A stretch of DNA of 64,000 nucleotides, from the NCBI GenBank assembly GCA_965226095.1, contig OZ245336.1, positions 930,001 to 994,000 on the forward strand, given 5' to 3'. Both the position numbers and the translations under genes were made by a program. Under the pieces are notes generated by a model that was given only the letters and a program-made list of their open reading frames with translations, did not search any database and was not told where the DNA came from. Shown piece by piece: positions 32,458 to 40,130 of the stretch; the first letter of the stretch is position 1; each line of letters starts with the position of its first letter. Source of the stretch: JANQSP01 sp965226095. Its GTDB lineage: Bacteria; Bdellovibrionota; Bdellovibrionia; Bdellovibrionales; UBA1609.

Positions 32458-33087
32458 ATGAATGCCAAATGTGTTAATTGGAAAAAAGAAGAAGTGGGTA
32501 AGGTGCAATTACCTAAGATTTTTTTTAGTGAAGAAATCAATTTAAATCTGATTCATGAAGTGGTTCGTTGGCAAAGAGCCTGTGCCAGACAGGGTACCCA
32601 TAAAGCCAAAACACGAAGTGATGTCAGTGGTGGCGGGAAAAAACCTTTTAAACAAAAGGGAACAGGAAATGCCAGACAGGGATCTATCCGCTCTCCTTTG
32701 AATAGATCCGGTGGAGTGACTTTTGGTCCTAAACCCAGAAGCTATGCCTATCAGTTACCTCTAAAAATCAGAAAGAAGGCATTAAGGCAGACCCTTTCTT
32801 ATTTATTTAAAGAAAATAAGATTACTTTTGTGGAGGACATGAAATCAACAGAAGGAAAAGCAAAGGAGTTGTATCAAAGATTAAAAACTTTTGGTTTTAA
32901 AAAAGCCTTATTGGTGGATCATCAGCTGGATCCTTTGTTTAAAAGAGCTTGTAAAAATTTAAAATTTTTTCAGATTCTACCGGTGGCAGGTTTAAATGTT
33001 TATGATGTATTGAAGTTCAATCAGCTGGTTATTAGTAAAAACGGTGTATCGGCTTTAGAGAAAATGGATCCAGGAAAGGAAGAATAA
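32458..33087 (+). CDS. rplD: Ribosomal protein L4
   Basis: Lines the peptide exit tunnel; in enterobacteria it also represses the S10 operon. 209 residues, normal length. Extended loop with RQGTHKAKTRSDVSGGGKKPFKQKGTGNAR (spread over about 41-70) and GPKPRSYAY are diagnostic. A weak AAGG-type site lies before its ATG. The next gene starts one base after its stop. Confidence 0.96.
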   Translation: MNAKCVNWKKEEVGKVQLPKIFFSEEINLNLIHEVVRWQRACARQGTHKAKTRSDVSGGGKKPFKQKGTGNARQGSIRSPLNRSGGVTFGPKPRSYAYQLPLKIRKKALRQTLSYLFKENKITFVEDMKSTEGKAKELYQRLKTFGFKKALLVDHQLDPLFKRACKNLKFFQILPVAGLNVYDVLKFNQLVISKNGVSALEKMDPGKEE

Positions 33088-33088
33088 A

Positions 33089-33367
33089 GTGAGCTATGTA
33101 ATAAAGCGTCCACTTTTAACGGAAAAAAATAATTTGCTGGCCAGTCAAAACACTTATGTGTTTGAGGTGACTCGTTCGGCAGATAGGATGACCATTAAGA
33201 AGCACATTGAAAAATATTTTGATGTTAAAGTTTTGTCGGTGAATACTTTACTTTGCCGAGGTAGAGCACGTCGCACCCGCGGGAATTATGGACGGGTGAA
33301 GTATTGGAAAAAAGCGGTTGTGAGATTGGTGCAGGGAGAAAAGATCAATTTGTTTGAAGGAAATTAA
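33089..33367 (+). CDS. rplW: Ribosomal protein L23
   Basis: Exit-tunnel protein and docking site for SRP and trigger factor. 92 residues, start GTG directly after rplD (AGGAAGAA upstream within rplD). IKRPLLTEKN, YVFEVTRSADRMTIKKHIE and VLSVNTL are typical. Its last 34 bases are repeated, slightly diverged, at 33448-33482 on the other side of an inserted palindromic element. Confidence 0.95.
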   Translation: MSYVIKRPLLTEKNNLLASQNTYVFEVTRSADRMTIKKHIEKYFDVKVLSVNTLLCRGRARRTRGNYGRVKYWKKAVVRLVQGEKINLFEGN

Positions 33368-33482
33368 AACTTGAAAGGTCCTGAAAACAGGAAACTTGAA
33401 AGGCCCTGAAAGGTCCTAAAGAGACCTTTCAGTTTATAGCCTTTCAAGGGGAGAAAAGATCAATTTATTTGAAGAAAACTAA
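33368..33482 (+). repeat. Inserted palindromic element plus duplicate of the rplW 3' end
   Basis: Contains three CTTGAAAGG/CCTGAAAGG-like units and a 43-base block (33408-33450) identical to 34364-34406 in the next spacer. Within the block GAAAGGTC pairs with GACCTTTC around a seven-base loop. Bases 33448-33482 repeat the end of rplW (GGGAGAAAAGATCAATTT...) with about three differences, including its TAA. No T-run follows the hairpin, so simple termination is unlikely. Confidence 0.75.
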
Positions 33483-33498
33483 GAAGGAAAAATAAAAA

Positions 33499-34335
33499 AT
33501 GGGAATTAAAGTTAGAAAACCAAGAACACCAGCCAGTCGTAAAATGTCTGGATCGGATTTTAAAGAGATCACCAAAACTCGTCCGGAAAGATCATTGATC
33601 AGTCCTTTAAAGAGTACGGCGGCTCGTAACAATCGAGGACGAATCACTGTTCGCCACAAGGGTGGTGGTCATAAACGCAACTATCGATTGATTGATTTTA
33701 AGAGACAAAAGAGAGATATTCCAGCTTGTGTTACGGCTATTGAGTACGATCCCAATAGAACCTGTCGTATTGCTTTGATTGTGTACAAAGATGGTTTAAA
33801 ATCCTATATTCTGGCACCGGTTGGTCTACAGGTGGGGCAGGAAGTGATTTCCAGTGATTCAGCAGATATTAAACCAGGAAATACTTTATCTTTAGCTAAA
33901 ATTCCAACAGGAACCAGTATTCACAATATTGAATTACGACCAGGTAAGGGTGCTCAAATGGTGCGCAGTGCTGGTGTGAGTGCCGTTTTAACAGCCAAGG
34001 AAGATAAATACTGTCAGGTGAAAATGCCTTCGGGTGAGGTTCGTCGTATTTTATCAGTATGTCAGGCTTCCATTGGTCAGTTGGGCAATACCGATCATGA
34101 AAATATACGATGGGGAAAAGCCGGCAGAACTCGTTGGCGGGGATGGAGACCCAAAGTGCGTGGAATGGCTATGAATCCTATTGATCACCCTATGGGTGGT
34201 GGAGAAGGTGTAGGAAAAGGGAACCATCCAATGACTCCCTGGGGAAAATCCTGTAAAGGTTATAGAACCAGAAATAACAAACGCACCAACGGCATGATTG
34301 TTCGTCGGCGATATAGTAAAGGAGCAAGGGCTTAA
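33499..34335 (+). CDS. rplB: Ribosomal protein L2
   Basis: Needed for subunit joining and peptidyl transfer. 278 residues, normal. SGSDFKEITKTRPERSL near the start, GRNNRGRITVRHKGGGHKR-type core and the conserved MNPIDHPMGGGEGVGKGNHP motif near residue 225 are all present. AAGGAAAA precedes the ATG. It is flanked on both sides by copies of the 43-base palindromic element. Confidence 0.97.
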   Translation: MGIKVRKPRTPASRKMSGSDFKEITKTRPERSLISPLKSTAARNNRGRITVRHKGGGHKRNYRLIDFKRQKRDIPACVTAIEYDPNRTCRIALIVYKDGLKSYILAPVGLQVGQEVISSDSADIKPGNTLSLAKIPTGTSIHNIELRPGKGAQMVRSAGVSAVLTAKEDKYCQVKMPSGEVRRILSVCQASIGQLGNTDHENIRWGKAGRTRWRGWRPKVRGMAMNPIDHPMGGGEGVGKGNHPMTPWGKSCKGYRTRNNKRTNGMIVRRRYSKGARA

Positions 34336-34360
34336 TGTGTTTTAAATTTGAAAAGGAAAA

Positions 34361-34407
34361 CTTGAAAGGTCCTAAAGAGACCTTTCAGTTTATAGCCTTT
34401 CAAGGGA
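34361..34407 (+). promoter_or_regulatory. Second copy of the 43-base element; possible switch over the rpsS ribosome-binding site
   Basis: The block 34364-34406 is identical to 33408-33450. Two pairings compete: GAAAGGTC (34364-34371) with GACCTTTC, or CTTGAAAGG (34361-34369) with CCTTTCAAG (34396-34404). The second pairing takes in the first bases of AAGGGA (34402-34407), the only purine-rich site ahead of the rpsS ATG. A translational switch is inferred from these alternative pairings, not shown. Confidence 0.45.
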
Positions 34408-34418
34408 AAGAATAAAAA

Positions 34419-34703
34419 ATGGGAAGATCAGTTAAGAAGGGGCCTTTTATAGATTATCATTTGATTGAAAAAATCAACAAGGCTCAAAACTCCGGGGATA
34501 AAAAAGTGATCAAAACATGGTCCAGAAGATCTGTTATCACACCAGATGCAGTGGGCTTAACTTTTGCTGTACACAATGGTAAAAAGTTTATACCGATTTT
34601 TATTTCTGAGAATATGATTGGACAAAAACTGGGTGAGTTTGCCCCTACTCGTGTATTTAATGCACATGCTGGTGGTAAGAGATCACAGCTTCAAAAAAAA
34701 TAA
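34419..34703 (+). CDS. rpsS: Ribosomal protein S19
   Basis: Small-subunit head protein. 94 residues, normal. GRSVKKGPFIDYHLIEK and the family signature IPIFISENMIGQKLGEFAPTR are present. Its ribosome-binding site is formed by the end of the duplicated palindromic element described at 34361. Confidence 0.96.
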   Translation: MGRSVKKGPFIDYHLIEKINKAQNSGDKKVIKTWSRRSVITPDAVGLTFAVHNGKKFIPIFISENMIGQKLGEFAPTRVFNAHAGGKRSQLQKK

Positions 34704-34715
34704 AAGGATGAGGGA

Positions 34716-35048
34716 ATGGAATTAAGAGCATCTTTAAAATACACAAGAGTAAGTACCCAGCGAGCCAGGTTGGTGGCTGATTTGGTACGAGGTAAGGGTG
34801 TTAATACGGCCCTTGGGTTATTGACTTTTTCCAAGAAGAAAACTGCGGGACTTTTAAAAAGTTTAATTCAGTCGGCAGTGGCAAACGCAGAAGCTAAAAA
34901 GGTGTTGGATGTGGATAACCTGTATGTTAAATCTATTTATGTGAATCAAGGTCCTCATTTAAGTCGGTTTCGTCCGGCGGCCAGGGGCCAGGCTTCCTAC
35001 AGAAAAAAGAAGCAAAGTCACATTCATATTGTGTTGGACGAACGATAA
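34716..35048 (+). CDS. rplV: Ribosomal protein L22
   Basis: Exit-tunnel constriction protein. 110 residues, normal. VSTQRARLVADLVRGKGVN and the C-terminal hairpin RFRPAARGQASYRKKKQSHIHIVL are diagnostic. Twelve bases after rpsS, with a GGATGAGGGA site. Confidence 0.96.
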   Translation: MELRASLKYTRVSTQRARLVADLVRGKGVNTALGLLTFSKKKTAGLLKSLIQSAVANAEAKKVLDVDNLYVKSIYVNQGPHLSRFRPAARGQASYRKKKQSHIHIVLDER

Positions 35049-35062
35049 AGGAAAAATAAAAA

Positions 35063-35734
35063 ATGGGTCAAAAGGTTAATCCTATTGGTTTCAGAGTTGG
35101 TGTGATCCGTAACTGGGATTCCAGATGGTATGCTTCCGGTCAAAAATGTGCTGAAAATATTAAGGAAGATTATTATCTGCGCCGCTATGTAAAACAGAAA
35201 TTAAAAAATTCCGGTGTCTCCAAAGTGGAGATTGAAAGAAAAGGTGAACAGATTAAAATGGTTATTTTTACAGCTCGCCCGGGATTTGTTATTGGAAAAA
35301 AAGGAGTGGGTATAGATGCTTTGCAATCGGATATTCAAAAACAAACAAAGAGTAAATTAAGTGTCAGTATTCAAGAGGTCAGGAAACCGGATTTGGATAG
35401 CCAGTTGGTGGCTGAAAATATTGCTTTGCAATTGGAAAAAAGAGTTTCCTGGAGAAGAGCTTTAAAGAAGGCGATTGTAGCGGCCGTTCGCCAGGGTATT
35501 AGAGGTGTCAAAGTGCGTGTGTCCGGTCGATTAGATGGAGCGGAGATAGCTCGCTCTGAATGGTACAACGAAAAAAGCATTCCCTTGCACACTTTAAGAG
35601 CCAATGTAGATTATGGTTTTGCAGAAGCTTTGACCACTTATGGTCTGATTGGTGTGAAAGTATGGATGTACTATGGGGATGTTTATTTAATCAAGGATGT
35701 AAAAAAAGGAGTGGAAACCAGTGCTCAGTCCTAA
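35063..35734 (+). CDS. rpsC: Ribosomal protein S3
   Basis: mRNA entry-channel protein with helicase-like role. 223 residues. MGQKVNPIGFRVGVIRNWDS start, KH motif ARPGFVIGKKGVGIDAL, and RVSGRLDGAEIARSEWYNEK are typical. Overlaps the GTG start of rplP by 14 bases. Confidence 0.97.
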   Translation: MGQKVNPIGFRVGVIRNWDSRWYASGQKCAENIKEDYYLRRYVKQKLKNSGVSKVEIERKGEQIKMVIFTARPGFVIGKKGVGIDALQSDIQKQTKSKLSVSIQEVRKPDLDSQLVAENIALQLEKRVSWRRALKKAIVAAVRQGIRGVKVRVSGRLDGAEIARSEWYNEKSIPLHTLRANVDYGFAEALTTYGLIGVKVWMYYGDVYLIKDVKKGVETSAQS

Positions 35735-36128
35735 GAAAGTAAAATGGAGAAAAGTTCATCGAGGTCGGTTAAGGGGCTTTGCCAAAAGAGGAAGTTCTTT
35801 GTCTTTTGGTGAATTTGGTTTAATGAGTTTATCTGCCGGACGTTTAACAGATCGTCAGATTGAGGCCAGTCGTATTGCCATTTCCCGATCCATTAAGAGG
35901 AGCGGTAAAGTGTGGATTAGAATTTTTCCTGATCAACCCATTTCCAAAAAACCTATTGGAGTGCGAATGGGATCCGGTAAAGGAAATCTGGAATTTTGGG
36001 TGGCTAAGATAAAACCAGGACGTGTGTTATTTGAAATTGAAGGTGTGACCGTGGAACAGGCTAAAGAGGCTTTTCGTTTAGCTTCTCATAAGCTTCCATT
36101 TAAGACAAAATTTTTATCCAGGGTATAA
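35721..36128 (+). CDS. rplP: Ribosomal protein L16
   Basis: Contacts the A-site tRNA. 135 residues. MLSPKKVKWRKVHRGR start (GTG, with AAAGGAG within rpsC) and KPIGVRMGSGKGNLEFWVA are diagnostic. Normal length, no extension. Confidence 0.96.
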   Translation: MLSPKKVKWRKVHRGRLRGFAKRGSSLSFGEFGLMSLSAGRLTDRQIEASRIAISRSIKRSGKVWIRIFPDQPISKKPIGVRMGSGKGNLEFWVAKIKPGRVLFEIEGVTVEQAKEAFRLASHKLPFKTKFLSRV

Positions 36129-36130
36129 AG

Positions 36131-36625
36131 ATGAAGTATTCAGAAATAAAAGATTTACAGCTTGCGGAAATACAGAAGCGTCTTACACAAAACAAGCAAA
36201 ACTTGTTTGATGCTTGTATTAAACATAAGATGCAAAGGCAGTCCAATCCTTTACAGTTACGATTTTTGAAAAGAGATATTTCCCGTTTGCAAACGGTGTT
36301 ATCTTCTTTGCCGGCGAGTGCTTTTAAAAATTCTTCTCCGAAGACTGTACAGCCAGCAGGTGCACAAAAACCAGTGGTAAAAACTGCGAAGTCGACAGAT
36401 GTAAAAAAAGCTTTAAAGAAGACAGAAAAAAAGCCTGTGAAGAAAGAGCAGTCAGCCGCTGTTGATTCATCGCAGGAAAAACAAGCTAAGGAAAAACAAG
36501 CTAAGGAAAAAGTAAAACCAGTGGAAAAGAAAAGATGGTTTGGTTTTATAGGTTCGAAGGTCAAGCAGGATAAAAACCTTAATGCAGTTAGTAAAAAAAG
36601 TTTTTTTAGAAGAAAAAGTGGATAA
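36131..36625 (+). CDS. rpmC: Ribosomal protein L29 with long C-terminal basic tail
   Basis: Exit-site protein. 164 residues, against the usual 60-75. Residues 1-60 are the L29 helical hairpin (EIKDLQLAEIQKRLTQNKQNLFD, RDISRLQTVLS). The remaining 100 residues are Lys/Ala/Pro/Glu-rich with an EKQAKEKQAKEK repeat, then a short segment KKRWFGFIGSKVKQDKN and a basic end (FFRRKSG). The tail stays in frame with no internal start evidence for a separate gene. Its location at the tunnel exit makes a docking function possible. Confidence 0.9.
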   Translation: MKYSEIKDLQLAEIQKRLTQNKQNLFDACIKHKMQRQSNPLQLRFLKRDISRLQTVLSSLPASAFKNSSPKTVQPAGAQKPVVKTAKSTDVKKALKKTEKKPVKKEQSAAVDSSQEKQAKEKQAKEKVKPVEKKRWFGFIGSKVKQDKNLNAVSKKSFFRRKSG

Positions 36626-36642
36626 TTTTTTTGGAGAATAAA

Positions 36643-36927
36643 ATGACAAAAGAAGTAGTACAAACAAATAAACAAAGAGGAAGAATGAACTTGGTTAGGG
36701 GACAGGTCATATCTGATAAAGCGGATAAGACTATCTCTGTGTTGATTTATCGTTTAATGAAACATCCCAAGTATAAAAAGTATATTCGCCGAAAATCAGT
36801 GTTTAAAGCGCACGATGAAACAAATGAAGCGAAAAAAGGAGACTTGGTTTCCATTTGTGAAACCAGACCTTTAAGTAAAACAAAACGGTGGAAACTGTTT
36901 AAAGTGATAGAATCCTCTGCTGATTGA
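36643..36927 (+). CDS. rpsQ: Ribosomal protein S17
   Basis: Small-subunit body protein. 94 residues from the ATG that has TTGGAG about eight bases upstream. LVRGQVISDKADKTISVLI, HPKYKKYIRRKSVFKAHDE and GDLVSICETRPLSKTKRW are diagnostic. Confidence 0.95.
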   Translation: MTKEVVQTNKQRGRMNLVRGQVISDKADKTISVLIYRLMKHPKYKKYIRRKSVFKAHDETNEAKKGDLVSICETRPLSKTKRWKLFKVIESSAD

Positions 36928-36944
36928 TAAAGGAACTAGTGAAA

Positions 36945-37313
36945 ATGATTCAAATGCAGTCCCGTCTGAATGTGGCGGATAATTCTGGAGCTAAAGTGGT
37001 TCAGTGTATTAAAGTTCTTGGAGGAACCCGTAGAAGAACTGTGGGTGTAGGAGATATTATTGTGGTCTCTGTTAAGAAAGCTTTACCTAATTCCAAAGTG
37101 AAAAAAGGTGATAAAGCCAGAGCAGTGGTAGTGCGTACTGTACATAAAATTCAGCGATCCGATGGCACTTCCATTCGTTTTGATGAGAATTCAGCAGTGT
37201 TGATTAACAATAATAAAGAACCAATTGGAACGCGTATTTTTGGTCCCGTAGCCAGAGAATTAAGAGCTAAAAGCTTTATTAAAATTATTTCTATGGCTCC
37301 GGAAGTTTTGTAA
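36945..37313 (+). CDS. rplN: Ribosomal protein L14
   Basis: Inter-subunit bridge protein. 122 residues from the ATG after AAAGGAAC; this gives the canonical length and start MIQMQSRLNVADNSGAK. GDIIVVSVKKALPNSKVKKG and the C-terminal FGPVARELR are present. Normally followed by rplX (L24); here rplE begins 19 bases on and rplX is absent. Confidence 0.97.
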   Translation: MIQMQSRLNVADNSGAKVVQCIKVLGGTRRRTVGVGDIIVVSVKKALPNSKVKKGDKARAVVVRTVHKIQRSDGTSIRFDENSAVLINNNKEPIGTRIFGPVARELRAKSFIKIISMAPEVL

Positions 37314-37332
37314 ACTATTTGAGGTGAATAAA

Positions 37333-37875
37333 ATGAGTATATTAAGTCAAAAATATAAAGCAGAGGTTCGAGGGGAACTTCAAAAGAAGTTGGCTCTCTC
37401 CAGTATCATGCAAGTGCCATCTTTGGAAAAAGTGGTATTGAATATGTGTGTATCTCAGGCTGTGCAGAATCCAAAAATTCTACCTCATGTGGTTCAGGAT
37501 TTATCAGCTATTGCTGGTCAAAAAGCAATTATTACAAAAGCCAAAAAAGCCATTTCCAATTTTAAAATAAGAAAAGGATTGCCATTAGGCGCTTGTGTTA
37601 CTCTTCGCCGCCACCGTATGTGGACTTTTATGGAACGACTCATTCATTTTTCCTTACCTCAGGTGAGAGATTTTAGAGGATTGTCTTCAAAGGGATTTGA
37701 TGGTCATGGAAACTATAGTATGGGTATTAAGGAACAGATTATTTTCCCTGAAGTGGATTATGATAAAGTGGATGCCATTCGTGGTATGAATATTACAATT
37801 TGTACAACAGCTGAAGATGATAAACAGGCTTTGGCTTTATTAGAATGTTTAGGAATGCCTTTTAGAAAAAATTAG
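37333..37875 (+). CDS. rplE: Ribosomal protein L5
   Basis: Contacts 5S rRNA and P-site tRNA. 180 residues from the ATG with GAGGTG seven bases upstream. Core IMQVPSLEKVVLNM, AIITKAKKAISNFKIRKGLPLG and GNYSMGIKEQIIFPEV are typical. rpsN (S14), which usually follows, is absent: only 54 non-coding bases separate it from rpsH. Confidence 0.96.
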   Translation: MSILSQKYKAEVRGELQKKLALSSIMQVPSLEKVVLNMCVSQAVQNPKILPHVVQDLSAIAGQKAIITKAKKAISNFKIRKGLPLGACVTLRRHRMWTFMERLIHFSLPQVRDFRGLSSKGFDGHGNYSMGIKEQIIFPEVDYDKVDAIRGMNITICTTAEDDKQALALLECLGMPFRKN

Positions 37876-37929
37876 ACAGGTTTTGTCTTATTTGATAAAC
37901 AATGTGGTTTAAAACAAGGAAAAAATATA

Positions 37930-38319
37930 ATGGATACAGTTAGTGAATTTTGTACAAGAATTAGGAATGCTGTTTTGGCAAAGCGGGTTAAAGTGGATGT
38001 ACCCAGTTCAAATATGCGTAAGGGAATTGCTGAGCAACTGAAAGATTTTGGATATATTAAAAATTATACAGTTGTGAATGATGGAAAACAGGGGATTATG
38101 AGAATTTATTTAAGATATATTGATGATGGTCAGCCGGCCATCACACAAATTGAGCGTTTAAGTAAACCTTCCTGTCGTCATTATGTGAGGAGTGGTAAAA
38201 TTCCTGAAGTGTTAGCTGGCTATGGTTTGCTGATATTAAGTACTAATCAGGGTATTTTAAGTGGAGAGGCAGCTAAAAAAAATAATGTAGGCGGAGAACT
38301 GCTCTGCCGGGTTTGGTAA
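37930..38319 (+). CDS. rpsH: Ribosomal protein S8
   Basis: 16S rRNA-binding assembly protein and, in enterobacteria, repressor of the spc operon. 129 residues. FCTRIRNAVLAKRVKVDVPSS start and the C-terminal signature GILSGEAAKKNNVGGELLCRVW (split as ILSGEAAKKNNVGGE) match. AAGGAAAA precedes the ATG. Confidence 0.95.
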   Translation: MDTVSEFCTRIRNAVLAKRVKVDVPSSNMRKGIAEQLKDFGYIKNYTVVNDGKQGIMRIYLRYIDDGQPAITQIERLSKPSCRHYVRSGKIPEVLAGYGLLILSTNQGILSGEAAKKNNVGGELLCRVW

Positions 38320-38339
38320 GAAATTATAAAGGATAGAAA

Positions 38340-38882
38340 ATGTCAAGAATCGGAAAATTGCCCATTGAGCTGAAAAAAGGTGTGGAAGTGAACGTTCAGC
38401 AAAATAATGAAGTCATTGTGAAATGTGATGGGAAAGTATTAAAAGTTTTGGTGAAGCCGGTGATCAATATTCAGGTTAAAGATGGTAAAATTGTTTTGAC
38501 GAGAAGAAATGATGAACCACAAACCAGAGCTTGGCATGGTTTGTATAGGGCATTAATTTATAATGCTGTTGTTGGTGTCAGTTCCGGTTGGTCAAAAACT
38601 TTAATATATAAAGGTGTGGGTTATAAAATGAATGTTGCCGGACAAAATTTGGAAATGAATCTTGGTTTTTCTCATCCGGTGAAGAAGGTTATCCCTCAGG
38701 GGATTACAGTAAAAACCGGAAAAAATGAACTCACTATTTCCGGTGCGGATCGCGCTCAGGTTGGACAATTTTGTGCTCAAATCAGAAGCTTAAGAGAACC
38801 TGAACCGTATTTGGGGAAAGGTATTCGTTACAGTGATGAGATTATTCGCAGAAAAGCCGGTAAATCCGGTGGGGAAAAATAA
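38340..38882 (+). CDS. rplF: Ribosomal protein L6
   Basis: Near the factor-binding site. 180 residues, normal. MSRIGKLPIELKKGVEV start, two duplicated beta domains, and the signature EPEPYLGKGIRYSDEIIRRK at the C-terminus. AAAGGATAG precedes the ATG. Confidence 0.96.
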   Translation: MSRIGKLPIELKKGVEVNVQQNNEVIVKCDGKVLKVLVKPVINIQVKDGKIVLTRRNDEPQTRAWHGLYRALIYNAVVGVSSGWSKTLIYKGVGYKMNVAGQNLEMNLGFSHPVKKVIPQGITVKTGKNELTISGADRAQVGQFCAQIRSLREPEPYLGKGIRYSDEIIRRKAGKSGGEK

Positions 38883-38908
38883 GCTGGTGATATAACAAGA
38901 GGTATATA

Positions 38909-39286
38909 ATGATAAGGATTAAAATTAATAAAAGAACACCTTTGAAGGTGAGAAAGAGACTTAGAAATAAAGCTCGTTTGAGGAAAAAAGTGTTTGGCAC
39001 GGGTGAACGTCCACGTCTGGTGGTATTTCGTTCCGGTCGGCATATTTATGCTCAGTTGGTGGATGATTTGGCAGGTGGAAAAGTATTGGTAGAGGAAAGT
39101 ACTCTTAAGATGACGGGATCTGTGGGGACAAATAAAAAAGGTGCTGAAATGGTGGGAAAAAAAGTTGCTCAATCAGCCGGTTCCAAGAAAATTAAAAAAG
39201 TGGTCTTTGATCGCAATGGTTTTATTTATCATGGCCGTATAAAAGCTTTGGCGGAGGCAGCTAGACAGAGTGGGTTAATTTTTTAA
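38909..39286 (+). CDS. rplR: Ribosomal protein L18
   Basis: 5S rRNA-binding protein. 125 residues. RPRLVVFRSGRHIYAQLVDD and VVFDRNGFIYHGRIKALAEA are diagnostic. AAGAGG site about ten bases before the ATG. Confidence 0.95.
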   Translation: MIRIKINKRTPLKVRKRLRNKARLRKKVFGTGERPRLVVFRSGRHIYAQLVDDLAGGKVLVEESTLKMTGSVGTNKKGAEMVGKKVAQSAGSKKIKKVVFDRNGFIYHGRIKALAEAARQSGLIF

Positions 39287-39330
39287 CACTGAAAAGTGGT
39301 AAAAAAAGTGTAGAAAAATAAGGAGGCAGT

Positions 39331-39888
39331 TTGAAACAGACAACAGAACAGGAATTTCATGAACGAGTTGTGTCTATCAATCGTGTGACCAAAGTGGTAA
39401 AAGGTGGTCGTCGTTTTTCTTTTGCTGCCTTGATAGTGGTTGGTGATGGAAAAGGACGAGTGGGTATCGGCACGGGTAAAGCCAGTGAGGTGCCGGAATC
39501 CATTAATAAGGCATCACGTATTGCCAAGAAATCTTTTATAAAAGTACCACTTAAAGATCAGAGAACGATTGCACATGAAATTACAGGTTGTTTTGGGGCT
39601 TCCAAAGTAGTACTCAGACCTGCTGCCCCTGGAACAGGGGTCATTGCCGGTGGACCCGTCAGAGCTGTCTTGGAGTGTATTGGTGTGAAGGATATTTTAA
39701 CAAAAAGATTGGGTAGCCGAAATCCACATAATGTGGTCAATGCCACTCTTGACGGTATTGAGAAACTCATTCGACTTAAACAATCTGTTCAATCTAATGA
39801 AAAATTGATGAAAAAAAATCAAATAAAATTGGAAGAAAATATGGAAACCACAGATACTACAGATACAGATAAGGAAGTTAAAAAATGA
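39331..39888 (+). CDS. rpsE: Ribosomal protein S5
   Basis: Decoding-fidelity protein. 185 residues. Start TTG with AAGGAGGCAG directly upstream. ERVVSINRVTKVVKGGRRFS and GDGKGRVGIGTGKASEVPE are the family signature; the C-terminus is extended by about 20 polar residues (ENMETTDTTDTDKEVKK). Overlaps rpmD (ATGA). Confidence 0.95.
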   Translation: MKQTTEQEFHERVVSINRVTKVVKGGRRFSFAALIVVGDGKGRVGIGTGKASEVPESINKASRIAKKSFIKVPLKDQRTIAHEITGCFGASKVVLRPAAPGTGVIAGGPVRAVLECIGVKDILTKRLGSRNPHNVVNATLDGIEKLIRLKQSVQSNEKLMKKNQIKLEENMETTDTTDTDKEVKK

Positions 39889-40130
39889 GCCAAGTGGAGT
39901 TGACATTAAAAAAAAGTCTGATTGGTTGTACGCGACAACAAAAGTCAGCGGTATTATGTTTGGGTTTAAAGAAACCAGGACAAAAAGTAACTCTCCAGTT
40001 AAATCCAGCTGTGCAAGGGCAGATTAATAAAGTTAAACATCTATTATTGGTAGGATCTGTTGTTGCAAAACCAGTGAAAGTTAAGAAGTCAGTAAAAGTG
40101 AAAAAATCAGTGAAAGGAAAAGGAAAATGA
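39885..40130 (+). CDS. rpmD: Ribosomal protein L30 with Lys/Val tail
   Basis: 81 residues; the L30 fold is in residues 1-58 (VELTLKKSLIGCTRQQKSAV), normal length about 60. The last 20 residues repeat KVKKSV (VKVKKSVKVKKSVKGKGK), encoded by a short tandem DNA repeat. Overlaps rpsE and rplO by four bases each, confirming the operon position where L30 is expected. Sequence conservation of the core is modest. Confidence 0.85.
   Translation: MSQVELTLKKSLIGCTRQQKSAVLCLGLKKPGQKVTLQLNPAVQGQINKVKHLLLVGSVVAKPVKVKKSVKVKKSVKGKGK

Noticed and set aside
36100..36675. A 191-codon minus-strand frame opposite rpmC
   Set aside because: It is an antisense shadow of the Lys-rich L29 tail, giving Phe/Leu/Ser-rich nonsense.
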